A stretch of DNA of 64,000 nucleotides from Geothrix oryzae. GTDB taxonomy: Bacteria; Acidobacteriota; Holophagae; Holophagales; Holophagaceae. Positions 1 to 7,739 of this stretch are shown one piece after another. Position 1 is the stretch's first letter; each line of letters starts with the position of its first letter. The notes under the pieces are model-generated. The model had not been told where the DNA came from and made no database searches. It worked only from the letters and a program-made list of their open reading frames with translations. The DNA is taken from positions 806,001 to 870,000 of the forward strand of contig NZ_AP027079.1 of NCBI RefSeq assembly GCF_030295385.1. Direction: 5' to 3'. Position numbers and translations under genes: made by a program.

Positions 1-512
1 GGGCAGCCCTCCAGGCCGCCGGTGGAGAAGCCCTTCACGAAGGGGGGGAGGTCCGGCAGCACGAGGTCGAGGACCGCGTGGCCATGTCGGGGGCCGAAGT
101 GGTTCACGGCGTCCACCACCACGGCGCTCCGCAGGCCCCCCGAGCGGGCCTCGGCCAACCCCTCCTCCAGTCCGCGCCAGAAGGCGTCGAGGCTGATCTG
201 GCTGCGGTGGACCACCAGGAAGTGGGGCGAGACCCAGAGGTCGAATCCCGTGCCTCCGGCCGATCGCGTGCGCCGCGCCGCGGCCAGGACAGCCTCGCGC
301 ACGGCCTCGCGGCCGTCCAGGAGCGCGGCGCCGAAGAGGAAGGCCTCGATGAAGCCCGGGAAGGGAACGGCGCCACCCGACCACAGGGCTTCCAGCGGTC
401 CCGGCAGCGGCAGCCCGCGGCGCCCGGCTTCCGCTCGAACCCAGACGGGGTCGAGGGAGCCCTCCAGATGGGTGTGGCGGTCAACGAGAGGAAAGAGGTC
501 GGCGGAGCTCAC
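1..512 (-). CDS. Adenosine deaminase-like metal-dependent hydrolase (partial, C-terminus outside window)
   Basis: The minus-strand frame opens with GTG at 512 and runs off the window at base 1, giving about 170 residues. The first residues include the signature DRHTHLEGSL, the N-terminal zinc-binding HxH plus EGSL of the adenosine/AMP deaminase family, which hydrolytically deaminates purine nucleosides or related amines. Downstream text such as LWVSPHFLVV and AVVVDAVNHFGP fits beta strands of the TIM barrel. A GGTGAG ribosome-site candidate lies about 12 bases upstream; an ATG at 520 is in another frame and stops at once. The catalytic Glu and remaining metal ligands lie beyond the edge, so substrate cannot be judged. 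The family call is good; adenosine specificity is inference. Confidence 0.72.
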   Translation of the reverse strand, partial: MSSADLFPLVDRHTHLEGSLDPVWVRAEAGRRGLPLPGPLEALWSGGAVPFPGFIEAFLFGAALLDGREAVREAVLAAARRTRSAGGTGFDLWVSPHFLVVHRSQISLDAFWRGLEEGLAEARSGGLRSAVVVDAVNHFGPRHGHAVLDLVLPDLPPFVKGFSTGGLEGC

Positions 513-552
513 TCGGACATTATGCTCACCGCCCGTGATCCGGCGGGGTTCG

Positions 553-846
553 CTACTCGTCGTAGTCGTCCATGCGCAGGTCGCCGGGATCGAAGCCTTC
601 CCCGCGGCCGCGCTCGATGGGCACGCCGGTCTCGCTGAAGGCCTCTTCGAGGTTCTCGGCTTCAGGCTCGGCCGCGAAGTCGTCCTCGATGACATGCACG
701 CTCTTTTCCTTCTTCACGGCGCGGGGCTTGGCGGGGGCGGCCTTCTGGTTCGCACCGCACTTGGGGCACAGCGCCTCCGGCTTTCCGAAGTCGTAGAACT
801 TCGCCGCGCACTGGAAACATGTGAATTTCTTGCCAAGATTCGCCAT
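553..846 (-). CDS. FYDLN-acid zinc-ribbon protein (TIGR02300-like)
   Basis: This 97-residue protein starts MANLGKKFTCFQCAAKFYDF. It carries two CxxC pairs (CFQC at residues 10-13 and CPKC near 27) forming a zinc ribbon, the FYDFGK motif (FYDLN in the family), then a Lys/Ala/Pro linker and a strongly acidic tail ending MDDYDE. These are the hallmarks of the FYDLN_acid family, whose function is unknown; it may bind nucleic acid or protein. I chose the ATG at 846 because the zinc-ribbon family starts there; the open frame extends to 912 but the added residues look non-coding. It sits between the deaminase-like gene and the GAF-like gene on the same strand. Confidence 0.8.
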   Translation of the reverse strand: MANLGKKFTCFQCAAKFYDFGKPEALCPKCGANQKAAPAKPRAVKKEKSVHVIEDDFAAEPEAENLEEAFSETGVPIERGRGEGFDPGDLRMDDYDE

Positions 847-927
847 TGACTCGTTCCTCGTCCGTACCCAAAGGAACAAGGTTCTACCAGAGTCAACCCC
901 GGTTGTCATCAACCTCCTGCAGGGCAG

Positions 928-1998
928 CTAGGCCCAGGGGGCCTCTCCGAGCTTGGAGGCATCGCCTTCGCACAGGTGGTGGATGACGGTGCTGGTGAAA
1001 ATCCGGTGCTGAACCTCGATTGATTCCCCGAAGCGGTCCACGAAGGTGGCCCGGCTCCGCTCCAGCTCGTCCCGGAGCAGGCGATAGAGGTTCCCCTTCA
1101 CCCGGGCCTGGGCGACTTTCTCAGGAAAATACAGTTCCACATCGTCGACGAGGACCCGGGCCAGGCGCTCGGCGGCGGCCCGCGTCCTTGGATCGAGGGC
1201 CTGGGGTGGCGCGGCGCCGATGGATTCGGGCACGACCTGGGTGGGCGCGCTGGCGGAGGAGATGCCCGGCGAGGTGCCAGGCGAGGTGCCCGGCTGGGTG
1301 TGGGAGGGGTCCTCCTTCCCCGCGGCCAGGGAAGCCAGGGTGGCGGAGGCGGCCAGCACCAGCGCCCGCACGAACTCGGGATGATCGAGCCCCTGACGGA
1401 GCCCGCTGTCCACCAGCAGCAGGGCCACGGTCTTCCGCTTGTGGCGCAGGGGGAGGACGGCCATGTCCGCGGCTTCGAAAGGACTGAGGGGAGCGAGCAG
1501 GGCGGCGTATCCGGGGCCCTTCTTCCGGAGGGACCGGCCGAGGCCCTGAATGACGGATTCCAGGTCCGGCGGTGGGACCACGGCCCCGGGCTTGAGGGGC
1601 GCCCCGGCCTCGAATCCCCGGTGGGCATAGAGCGAGGCCAATCCCTGCTTGAGGACGAAGAGGGCGCTGCGCTCCACCAGCGGCACGAGGGCGTCCAGGA
1701 GGCGCTTGAGCAGGTCGCCCTGGGAAGTGGCACCTTCCACGAGGTCGAGGGCCGAGGCGAGGGACTGATCGGCGACGCCGGCCGGGTTCGCCGGGGACGG
1801 TCCGAATCCGGAACGGGAGGGCATCGCCGCACGGAGCCGGTCGAGGAGGGCCTCATCGGGGCGGAAACCGGCCACGGCGCCCTGCCAGGTGGCGATCACT
1901 TCCTCGAGCAGAACCTGGTTCTGCTGGTTCAACCAAGCCTCCAGCTCGCTCCGGAGCGCGTCGTGGGGAGGCTGGTCCGCGGGGCTGGGGTCGCTCAT
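928..1998 (-). CDS. GAF-like domain protein with conserved alpha-helical tail, function unknown
   Basis: A 356-residue soluble protein with no signal peptide. An N-terminal helical part is followed, around residues 90-215, by a segment with GAF-like texture (LVEGATSQGDLLKRLLDALV, then SALFVLKQGLASLYAHRGF and MAVLPLRHKRKTVALLLVDS). A Ser/Thr/Pro-rich linker follows, then a C-terminal helical block of about 75 residues (ARVLVDDVELYFPEKVAQAR to GESIEVQHRIFTSTVIHHL). From memory this tail resembles one that recurs at the end of otherwise unrelated acidobacterial regulatory proteins. The gene diverges from the partner-switching genes at 2115, so the 116-base gap probably holds both promoters. A regulatory role is inferred; ligand and partner are unknown. 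Confidence 0.6.
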   Translation of the reverse strand: MSDPSPADQPPHDALRSELEAWLNQQNQVLLEEVIATWQGAVAGFRPDEALLDRLRAAMPSRSGFGPSPANPAGVADQSLASALDLVEGATSQGDLLKRLLDALVPLVERSALFVLKQGLASLYAHRGFEAGAPLKPGAVVPPPDLESVIQGLGRSLRKKGPGYAALLAPLSPFEAADMAVLPLRHKRKTVALLLVDSGLRQGLDHPEFVRALVLAASATLASLAAGKEDPSHTQPGTSPGTSPGISSASAPTQVVPESIGAAPPQALDPRTRAAAERLARVLVDDVELYFPEKVAQARVKGNLYRLLRDELERSRATFVDRFGESIEVQHRIFTSTVIHHLCEGDASKLGEAPWA

Positions 1999-2114
1999 CG
2001 GTGGGCTCGGAAGAGGATTCGCGTTCAGGGTATCCCACTTCAGGCCCGAATCCCGTCCGCTGGCAATTACCCGAGGGAACCGATAGGATGGCCCAGGTTC
2101 CTTGGAGATGGCGG

Positions 2115-2474
2115 ATGGCGGATCTTTCCATTGCGGTGAGGCAGGTCGAGGGCGTGTCGGTGCTCCTCCCGGCCGGGTTCATCAATGCCCATACCGTGCG
2201 GGAATTCGAGGAGGCCCTGGAGAACCTGGTCCAGAACGGCCACTACACCATCCTGCTCAACTGCAAGGACCTCAACTACATCAGCTCGGCCGGCCTGGGC
2301 GCCATCATGGGCCTCATCGAGACGGTCCGGGAGCATGACGGAGACATCCTGCTGTCCAACCTCCAGGACAATGTCTTCGCGATCTTCGACACCCTGGGGT
2401 TCACCCAGCTCTACCGGGTCTTTGGCAACGAGGATCAGGCTCTGGCGGCGGCCACGCCGGAGCGGAAGGGCTGA
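2115..2474 (+). CDS. STAS-domain anti-anti-sigma factor (RsbV/SpoIIAA type)
   Basis: A 119-residue single STAS domain beginning MADLSIAVRQVEGVSVLLPA. It contains the family phosphorylation loop DLNYISSAGLGAIMG, in which one Ser is phosphorylated by the cognate HATPase kinase; the dephospho form sequesters that kinase. The ATG at 2115 has GGAG at 2104-2107 and matches the usual start of the fold. An upstream in-frame ATG at 2088 would add nine unlikely residues. It is the first gene of a tight set: the kinase begins 2 bases after its stop, then the GAF-PP2C phosphatase 19 bases later. This order is the standard Rsb/SpoIIA-like partner switch; no sigma factor gene is adjacent. Confidence 0.88.
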   Translation: MADLSIAVRQVEGVSVLLPAGFINAHTVREFEEALENLVQNGHYTILLNCKDLNYISSAGLGAIMGLIETVREHDGDILLSNLQDNVFAIFDTLGFTQLYRVFGNEDQALAAATPERKG

Positions 2475-2476
2475 TC

Positions 2477-2914
2477 GTGGCGGCCAAGATGGACCACGCC
2501 CAGTTCAAGCTCGTCATTCCGAGCCAGACCCGCTATCTGAACCTCGTGACCGGCCTGGCCAAGCGGGCCTCGCTGGTGGCCGGGCTCGACGACGCCGCTG
2601 CGGCCAAGGTGAGCATCGCCGTGGATGAGGCGGTGACCAATGTGATCCTCCACGCCTATCACGGCGAAGGCGAGCACACGGTGGAGCTGGAGCTGCGCTT
2701 CACGGAACAGGCCCTGGAGATCCACATCCTGCATTCCGGGCAGGGCATCCGCAGCGACCAGATGGTGCTGCCGGATCCCAAGGAGTACATCAAGCATCCG
2801 CGGAAGGGGGGCCTGGGACTGCTGCTCATGAGCCGCTTCATGGACGAGGTCCAGTTCAAGGCGGACGAGGCCTCCGGCCGGAACGAGTGCTGCCTGATCA
2901 AGAAGATCAGCTGA
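2477..2914 (+). CDS. Serine-protein kinase / anti-sigma factor, HATPase_c (RsbW/SpoIIAB type)
   Basis: A 145-residue GHKL ATPase. The N-box region reads VDEAVTNVILHAY and the G2-box region RKGGLGLLLMSRFMDEVQF, both as expected for RsbW-family kinases that phosphorylate STAS antagonists and bind a target regulator. The start is GTG at 2477, with GGAAGGG at 2464-2470 overlapping the end of the STAS gene; an in-frame ATG at 2489 is the alternative. It is almost certainly translationally coupled to the STAS gene. No cysteine or membrane segment suggests a redox or anchored variant. The target is not evident here: it could be a sigma factor elsewhere or a non-sigma output. Confidence 0.88.
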   Translation: MAAKMDHAQFKLVIPSQTRYLNLVTGLAKRASLVAGLDDAAAAKVSIAVDEAVTNVILHAYHGEGEHTVELELRFTEQALEIHILHSGQGIRSDQMVLPDPKEYIKHPRKGGLGLLLMSRFMDEVQFKADEASGRNECCLIKKIS

Positions 2915-2933
2915 ACCGCACGGTTCATCCGCC

Positions 2934-4505
2934 ATGCCGACCAACCCCTTCGACCGCCTCCGCCAGCTGGCGCTGAAGACCCCGGAGGGGGCGCAGGAGC
3001 TGCTTCCGCTCATCGACTTCCTGGAGACCTTCCCGGAGCAGGGGACGGAGGAGGATCTGGTCCACCTGGTGGGCATCACGGCCATGGGCATCGCCAAGGC
3101 GGGCCAGGGCGGCCTCTGGGATGGCGGGCGGTGGCTCTTCCTGCGGGGCTCGGCGCCGGCCTTCCCCACCCATCCCGGCGAGGGCTGGCAGGTGCTGCCC
3201 TGGCGGTACGGGGACGAGACCTACGGCCACCTGGTGCTGAAGACCGGCGACCTGCCGGGCGCGGTGCCCCTGCTGCTGTCCATCTCGGCCCCCCTGCTGG
3301 CCTGGCGCCGGGCCGAGGCCGTGCGGAGCACCCAGAACCAGGCCCTGGCCCTGCAGCTCTCCCGCCTCAACACCGTGTTCGAGCTCACCCGCAACCTGGG
3401 CGAGGTGGAGACCCGGCACGACCTGGTGCGACTCATGGCCAACACGCTCATGGGCGAGTTCCGGATCATGCGGCTCCTGGTGGTGGATGCCCAGGGGGTG
3501 GTGCTGCACGCGAAAGGGCTGGGCCAGGTGCCGGAAGCGCTCGAAGGCGACCGCCTGCATGAGCTGGTGGAGGCGAAGGGACTGGTGCACGCGGTGGAGC
3601 TGCTGGACCAGAACCACAGCCACGGCTTCGCCTACGCCGCCGATCCGGCGGTGGGGAAGCTGTCCGACGATGACGAGGTGTTCCTCCACACCCTGCTGAA
3701 CCTGACCTCCTCTCAGCTGTCGAGCCTGGAGCTGCGGGAGGCGCGCATCCAGGCCGGGCGCATGGAGAAGGACCTGGATCTCGCCCGGGACATCCAGCGC
3801 AGCCTGCTCCCCAAGGAGCTGCCCGAGCCGGACGGCTGGCAGTGCGCCGCCGCGAACCTGCCCTACCAGGCCGTGGGCGGCGACCTCTACGACCTGTGGA
3901 TGGCGCGGGACGAGGAGCTGGGCGACCGGCTCCACATCGCCGTGGGCGACATCTCCGGCAAGGGCCTGCCCGCCTCCATGATGATGACCCAGCTCTCCGC
4001 CTTCCTGAGGGCCATGGGCGATGCCCGGGTGGAGCATTGGGGCCGGCTGGCGGAACGCCTGAACCGCCGCATGAACGATGTGCGGGACGGCAACCGCTAC
4101 ACGACCCTCTTCGCCGCCAGCCTCAACCCCCAGACCGGCGACCTCCGCTTCGTGAACGGGGGCCACAACCCGCCGCTGCTGGTGCGGGCCGGCGGCGAGG
4201 TCGTGCGGCTCTCCCCCACGGGCCCCATGGTGGGCCTGCTGCCGGGCGTGAAGTTCGCGGAGGGCCGCGCGGCCATGGGGCTGGGCGATGTGCTGGTGGC
4301 CTTCACGGACGGCCTGGTGGAGGCGGAGAACGCCGCCGGGGAGGAACTGAGCGACGGTCCCCTGGCCGAGGTGGTCCTCCGGCGCCCCCATGCCGGGGCG
4401 GACGAACTGTTCGAGGCCCTGCTGGTGGAGGCCTTCCAGCACCTGGGGGAAGGGCGCTTCCGGGACGATGTGACGCTGGTGGTCGTCAAGCGGATGGGTG
4501 CTTGA
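2934..4505 (+). CDS. GAF-domain PP2C-type (SpoIIE/RsbU) protein serine phosphatase
   Basis: This 523-residue protein has an N-terminal sensory half with GAF-like character (about residues 130-270), a short coiled linker (MEKDLDLARDIQRSLLPKEL) and a C-terminal SpoIIE/PP2C phosphatase domain (about 285-520). The catalytic metal motifs are visible: GGDLYDLW, GDISGKGLPASM, NGGHNPPLL, FTDGLVEAEN and RDDVTLVVV. The family dephosphorylates STAS antagonists, so this is the activating arm of the switch formed with the two genes upstream. There is no transmembrane segment, so the signal is probably cytosolic, perhaps a ligand of the GAF domain. Start ATG 2934 follows the kinase stop by 19 bases. The stop overlaps nothing, and htpX starts 34 bases later. 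Confidence 0.9.
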   Translation: MPTNPFDRLRQLALKTPEGAQELLPLIDFLETFPEQGTEEDLVHLVGITAMGIAKAGQGGLWDGGRWLFLRGSAPAFPTHPGEGWQVLPWRYGDETYGHLVLKTGDLPGAVPLLLSISAPLLAWRRAEAVRSTQNQALALQLSRLNTVFELTRNLGEVETRHDLVRLMANTLMGEFRIMRLLVVDAQGVVLHAKGLGQVPEALEGDRLHELVEAKGLVHAVELLDQNHSHGFAYAADPAVGKLSDDDEVFLHTLLNLTSSQLSSLELREARIQAGRMEKDLDLARDIQRSLLPKELPEPDGWQCAAANLPYQAVGGDLYDLWMARDEELGDRLHIAVGDISGKGLPASMMMTQLSAFLRAMGDARVEHWGRLAERLNRRMNDVRDGNRYTTLFAASLNPQTGDLRFVNGGHNPPLLVRAGGEVVRLSPTGPMVGLLPGVKFAEGRAAMGLGDVLVAFTDGLVEAENAAGEELSDGPLAEVVLRRPHAGADELFEALLVEAFQHLGEGRFRDDVTLVVVKRMGA

Positions 4506-4539
4506 TCCATTCCGTATCCTGGAAGGTGGAGGAAGCTTC

Positions 4540-5379
4540 ATGAACCAGGCGAAAACCCTTCTCATCATCGTGGCCATGACGGGGCTGCTGGTGTGGATCG
4601 GCGACTACTTCGGGGGCCAGTCCGGCATGGTGATGGCCCTCGCCATCGGCCTCGTGATGAACGGAATCAGCTACTTCTTTTCGGACAAGATCGTCCTGGC
4701 CAGCTACGGCGCGCGGGTGGTGACCCAGGCCGAGGCCCCCGAGCTCTACGCCATCGTGGCGAACCTCGCCCAGCGGGCCGGCCTGCCCATGCCCCGCATC
4801 GCCATCATCCCCGAGGACACCCCCAACGCGTTCGCCACGGGCCGGAACCCCGAGCATGCCGTGGTGGCCGTCACCGAGGGCATCATGCGGATCCTGAGCC
4901 GGCCCGAGCTGGAGGCCGTCCTCGGCCACGAGCTGGGCCATGTGAAGCACCGGGACATCCTCATCGGCAGCATGGCGGCCGTGCTGGCCCAGGCCATCAT
5001 GTTCCTGTCCCGCATGGCCATGTGGGTGAGCCCCCGGGACGAGGAGGGCCGCTCCAACCCCCTGGCGGGCATCGCCATCATGATCCTCGGGCCCCTGGCG
5101 GCCATCCTGCTCCAGATGGCCGTGAGCCGGTCGCGGGAATACCTGGCCGACGACTACAGCGCCCATCTGACGGGCCGGCCCGACATGCTGGCCTCGGCCC
5201 TGGAGCGCCTGCAGAGCTACAACGAGCAGCTGCCCATGCAGTCCGCCCAGCCCGCCACGGCCCACATGATGATCGTGAATCCGCTGAGTGCGGGCGGCCT
5301 CATGAGCCTCTTCTCCACCCACCCCCCCATGGCGGTCCGGGTGGAGCGCCTGCGGCGCATGCCCATCGAGGCGAGGTAA
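4540..5379 (+). CDS. htpX: M48 zinc metalloprotease HtpX, inner-membrane quality control
   Basis: A 279-residue membrane protease. The N-terminus has two hydrophobic helices (LLIIVAMTGLLVWIG and MVMALAIGLVMNGISYFF). The zinc site HELGH lies in VLGHELGHVKHRD, and the third ligand region is SREYLADDYSA. Two further hydrophobic stretches lie between these motifs, as is typical of HtpX, which degrades misfolded membrane proteins. I chose ATG 4540 because GGAGG precedes it and it gives the family N-terminus; an in-frame ATG at 4498 overlaps the phosphatase gene. The C-terminus ends STHPPMAVRVERLR, also a family feature. It follows the partner-switch genes closely and may share their transcript. 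Confidence 0.93.
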   Translation: MNQAKTLLIIVAMTGLLVWIGDYFGGQSGMVMALAIGLVMNGISYFFSDKIVLASYGARVVTQAEAPELYAIVANLAQRAGLPMPRIAIIPEDTPNAFATGRNPEHAVVAVTEGIMRILSRPELEAVLGHELGHVKHRDILIGSMAAVLAQAIMFLSRMAMWVSPRDEEGRSNPLAGIAIMILGPLAAILLQMAVSRSREYLADDYSAHLTGRPDMLASALERLQSYNEQLPMQSAQPATAHMMIVNPLSAGGLMSLFSTHPPMAVRVERLRRMPIEAR

Positions 5380-5501
5380 GCAGCCATCCGGCTTTGCCCA
5401 AGGGCTGCGCGGGGGTCCCCGGGACGCCCGAGCATCGTGGAACCCCCGGTGAGGATTAGCCTGAACTGAACGCGGACCGGGTGGGTGCCGATAGGAGACC
5501 C

Positions 5502-7697
5502 ATGCGGGAACGGCTCGGCAAATTCGAGGTGGTGCGCCTCCTGGGGAAGGGCGCCATGGGCGAGGTCTATCTGGGCCGCGATCCCAAGCTGGGCCGGGAA
5601 GTGGCCCTGAAGGTCATCTCCGCCGGGTCGGCGTTCGGCGAGGAGGCCCAGGCGCGGTTCGAGCGCGAGGCGCGGGCCGCCGCCATGCTGAACCACCCCC
5701 ACATCGTCACGGTCTACGAGTTCGGCGAGGACGAGGGCGTCCACTACCTGGCCATGGAGCACATCCAGGGCGACGAGCTGGAGGCCTTGATCCGGGCGGG
5801 CCAGACCCCCAAGGCCGAACTCCTGGAGGTGCTGATCCAGGTCTGCGAAGGCCTGGGCTATGCGCACGATCGGGGGGTGATCCACCGGGACATCAAGCCC
5901 GCGAACATCCTGGTGACGCGGCACGGGAAGCGCCCCCACGCCAAGCTCATGGACTTCGGGGTCGCCCAGATGGGCCCCTCGGGCCTGACCCAGACCGGCA
6001 CCTGGATGGGCACCGCCAGCTACATGGCGCCGGAATACCTGGACACGGGCAAGTCTTCGGCGAGTTCCGACCTCTTCGCCCTGGGCGTGATCCTCTACGA
6101 GATCCTCACGGGGGGCCGGAAGCCCTTCCAGGGCGAAACCACCACCTCGGTGCTGAACCGGATCCTCCTCCACCCCCCGGAACCCCTGCGCCCGGCGGAC
6201 ATGAAGGACCTCTCCGGTCGCCTGCTGACCGTGGTCGAGCGGGCCCTGTCCAAGCAGCCCGGCGACCGGTATCCAGGCGCGGAGGCCCTGGGCATGGCCA
6301 TCCGCGAGGCCATGAGCGCCCTGGTCGAGCCCCCCCCGGCGCCCGCTCCCGCTGCGGCCCCCGCCCCGGTCCCAGCCCCGGCGCCTGCTCCCGCCCCCCC
6401 TCCGCCGGCCGCCGAGACCTCGGGCCACCTGATCCGGGTCGGCAAGGGTGGGCAGGGGCAGTGCCTCAGCCTGAAGGTGGCCCTCCGGCAGGCCAAACCC
6501 GGCATGGAGATCCTGATCCTGCCCGGCGCCTACCGGGAATCGGTGGTGGTGGACAAGGCCGTCACCATCCTGGCCCAGGGGGAAGCGGGCGAGGTGGTGC
6601 TGGAGGGCGCCACGGGACCGGCCATGGTGATCCAGGCCCGCGGTGCGGTCATTCGGGGGATCACCCTCCGGGCGATGGAAGGTGAGGCCGCAGTGAGGAT
6701 CTCGGGGGGCGCGCCCCTGGTGGAGCAGTGCGTCATCGAAGGCGGCCTGGCGGGCGCGGTGGTGGATGGCGCGGGCACCTCGGCGCTGTTCCGGGACTGC
6801 ACCTTCACCGGCCGGGGGGTCTGGGGCCTGGTGACCGAGCAGGGGGCCCAGGCCCGGGCGGAAGGCGGGGCGCTCACGGGGTTCCGGGAGGCCGGCGTTC
6901 TGGTGAGGCCCGGGGCCCAGGTCTCCCTCGCCGGGACCCAGGTCGGACCCGGCGAGGGCGTGGCCTTGCGGGTTCAGGGGCGCGGTCAGGCCGAAGTGCA
7001 GGACTGCAGCCTGGCCGCCGCCGCGGGATCGGTGGAGGTGGAGCCCGAGGGCCGGGTGCAACTGACCCGGTGCCGCCTGATGGACAGCCGCTACGCGGGC
7101 CTGCTGGCCCTGGAGCGCAGCCACGCGGTGCTCGAGGCCTGCGAGCTGGGCGGCCACGAGTGCTCGGGCGCGCATGTGCTGGCCGGGGCCAATGTCCTGC
7201 TCCGCCAGTGTCGGCTGGTCGGGAACGCGGGGTTTGGCCTGTCGGTCATGGACCGGGGCCTGGCGACGCTGGAAGGCTGCACCGTCCAGGCGAATGGGGG
7301 CGCAGGATTGCTCATCCACCACGGAGCCACGATCCAGGCCCGGAACAGTTCCTTCTCCGAGGGCCGATCCCTGGGCGTGGACTGCGCCGAAGGGGGCCAG
7401 GGCGTGCTCGACGGCTGCGAGATCCTGGGCAACGCCGGGGCCGGGGTGCAGGTGGAGCCCGGCGGCAGCCTGCTGCTGGTGCGCTGCACCCTCAAGGACG
7501 GCCTGGACACCGGGCTGCTCCTCCTGGAGGACTCCCAGGCCACGCTGGAGGAGTGCGTGGTGCATCGCAACGCCCGGGGCGGCATCCTGCTGGCGAAGGA
7601 TGCGGCGGATCCGGTGATGCGCGGGGCCAACCGCATCGAGGACGGCTTCCAGCGCGTGGACGGCAACGGGCAGCTGGTGAAGGTCGCGCCCCTTTAA
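5502..7697 (+). CDS. Hanks-type Ser/Thr protein kinase fused to a C-terminal right-handed beta-helix
   Basis: The protein has 731 residues. The kinase domain fills roughly residues 1-270: glycine loop LGKGAMGEV (14-22), Lys37 in VALKVI, HRD with Asp130 (HRDIKPANIL), DFG at 151-153 and the APE region SYMAPEY. A Pro/Ala linker (about 277-304) leads to about 425 residues of short irregular repeats (PLVEQCVIEGG, SALFRDCTFTGRG, AVLEACELGGHE, ATLEGCTVQANGG, LLVRCTLKDG). These are typical of a parallel beta-helix (PbH1/NosD-like). Unlike most bacterial Hanks kinases there is no transmembrane helix. ATG 5502 has AGGAG at 5493-5497 upstream. All catalytic residues are present, so activity is expected; the beta-helix may bind a partner or polysaccharide (inference). 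Confidence 0.88.
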   Translation: MRERLGKFEVVRLLGKGAMGEVYLGRDPKLGREVALKVISAGSAFGEEAQARFEREARAAAMLNHPHIVTVYEFGEDEGVHYLAMEHIQGDELEALIRAGQTPKAELLEVLIQVCEGLGYAHDRGVIHRDIKPANILVTRHGKRPHAKLMDFGVAQMGPSGLTQTGTWMGTASYMAPEYLDTGKSSASSDLFALGVILYEILTGGRKPFQGETTTSVLNRILLHPPEPLRPADMKDLSGRLLTVVERALSKQPGDRYPGAEALGMAIREAMSALVEPPPAPAPAAAPAPVPAPAPAPAPPPPAAETSGHLIRVGKGGQGQCLSLKVALRQAKPGMEILILPGAYRESVVVDKAVTILAQGEAGEVVLEGATGPAMVIQARGAVIRGITLRAMEGEAAVRISGGAPLVEQCVIEGGLAGAVVDGAGTSALFRDCTFTGRGVWGLVTEQGAQARAEGGALTGFREAGVLVRPGAQVSLAGTQVGPGEGVALRVQGRGQAEVQDCSLAAAAGSVEVEPEGRVQLTRCRLMDSRYAGLLALERSHAVLEACELGGHECSGAHVLAGANVLLRQCRLVGNAGFGLSVMDRGLATLEGCTVQANGGAGLLIHHGATIQARNSSFSEGRSLGVDCAEGGQGVLDGCEILGNAGAGVQVEPGGSLLLVRCTLKDGLDTGLLLLEDSQATLEECVVHRNARGGILLAKDAADPVMRGANRIEDGFQRVDGNGQLVKVAPL

Positions 7698-7739
7698 GCG
7701 CAACACCGGGCGCCGCGTCGGGCGTCGTCCTGGGGGCGG

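Noticed and set aside
2925-4577. 550-codon minus-strand frame opposite the phosphatase gene
   Set aside because: His/Gln-rich shadow of the PP2C-type gene, which has all catalytic motifs in the right order.
5217-7706. Long minus-strand frame opposite the kinase/beta-helix gene
   Set aside because: Low-complexity His/Gln/Gly-rich translation and no ribosome site; the plus-strand kinase has all its motifs, so this is a shadow.
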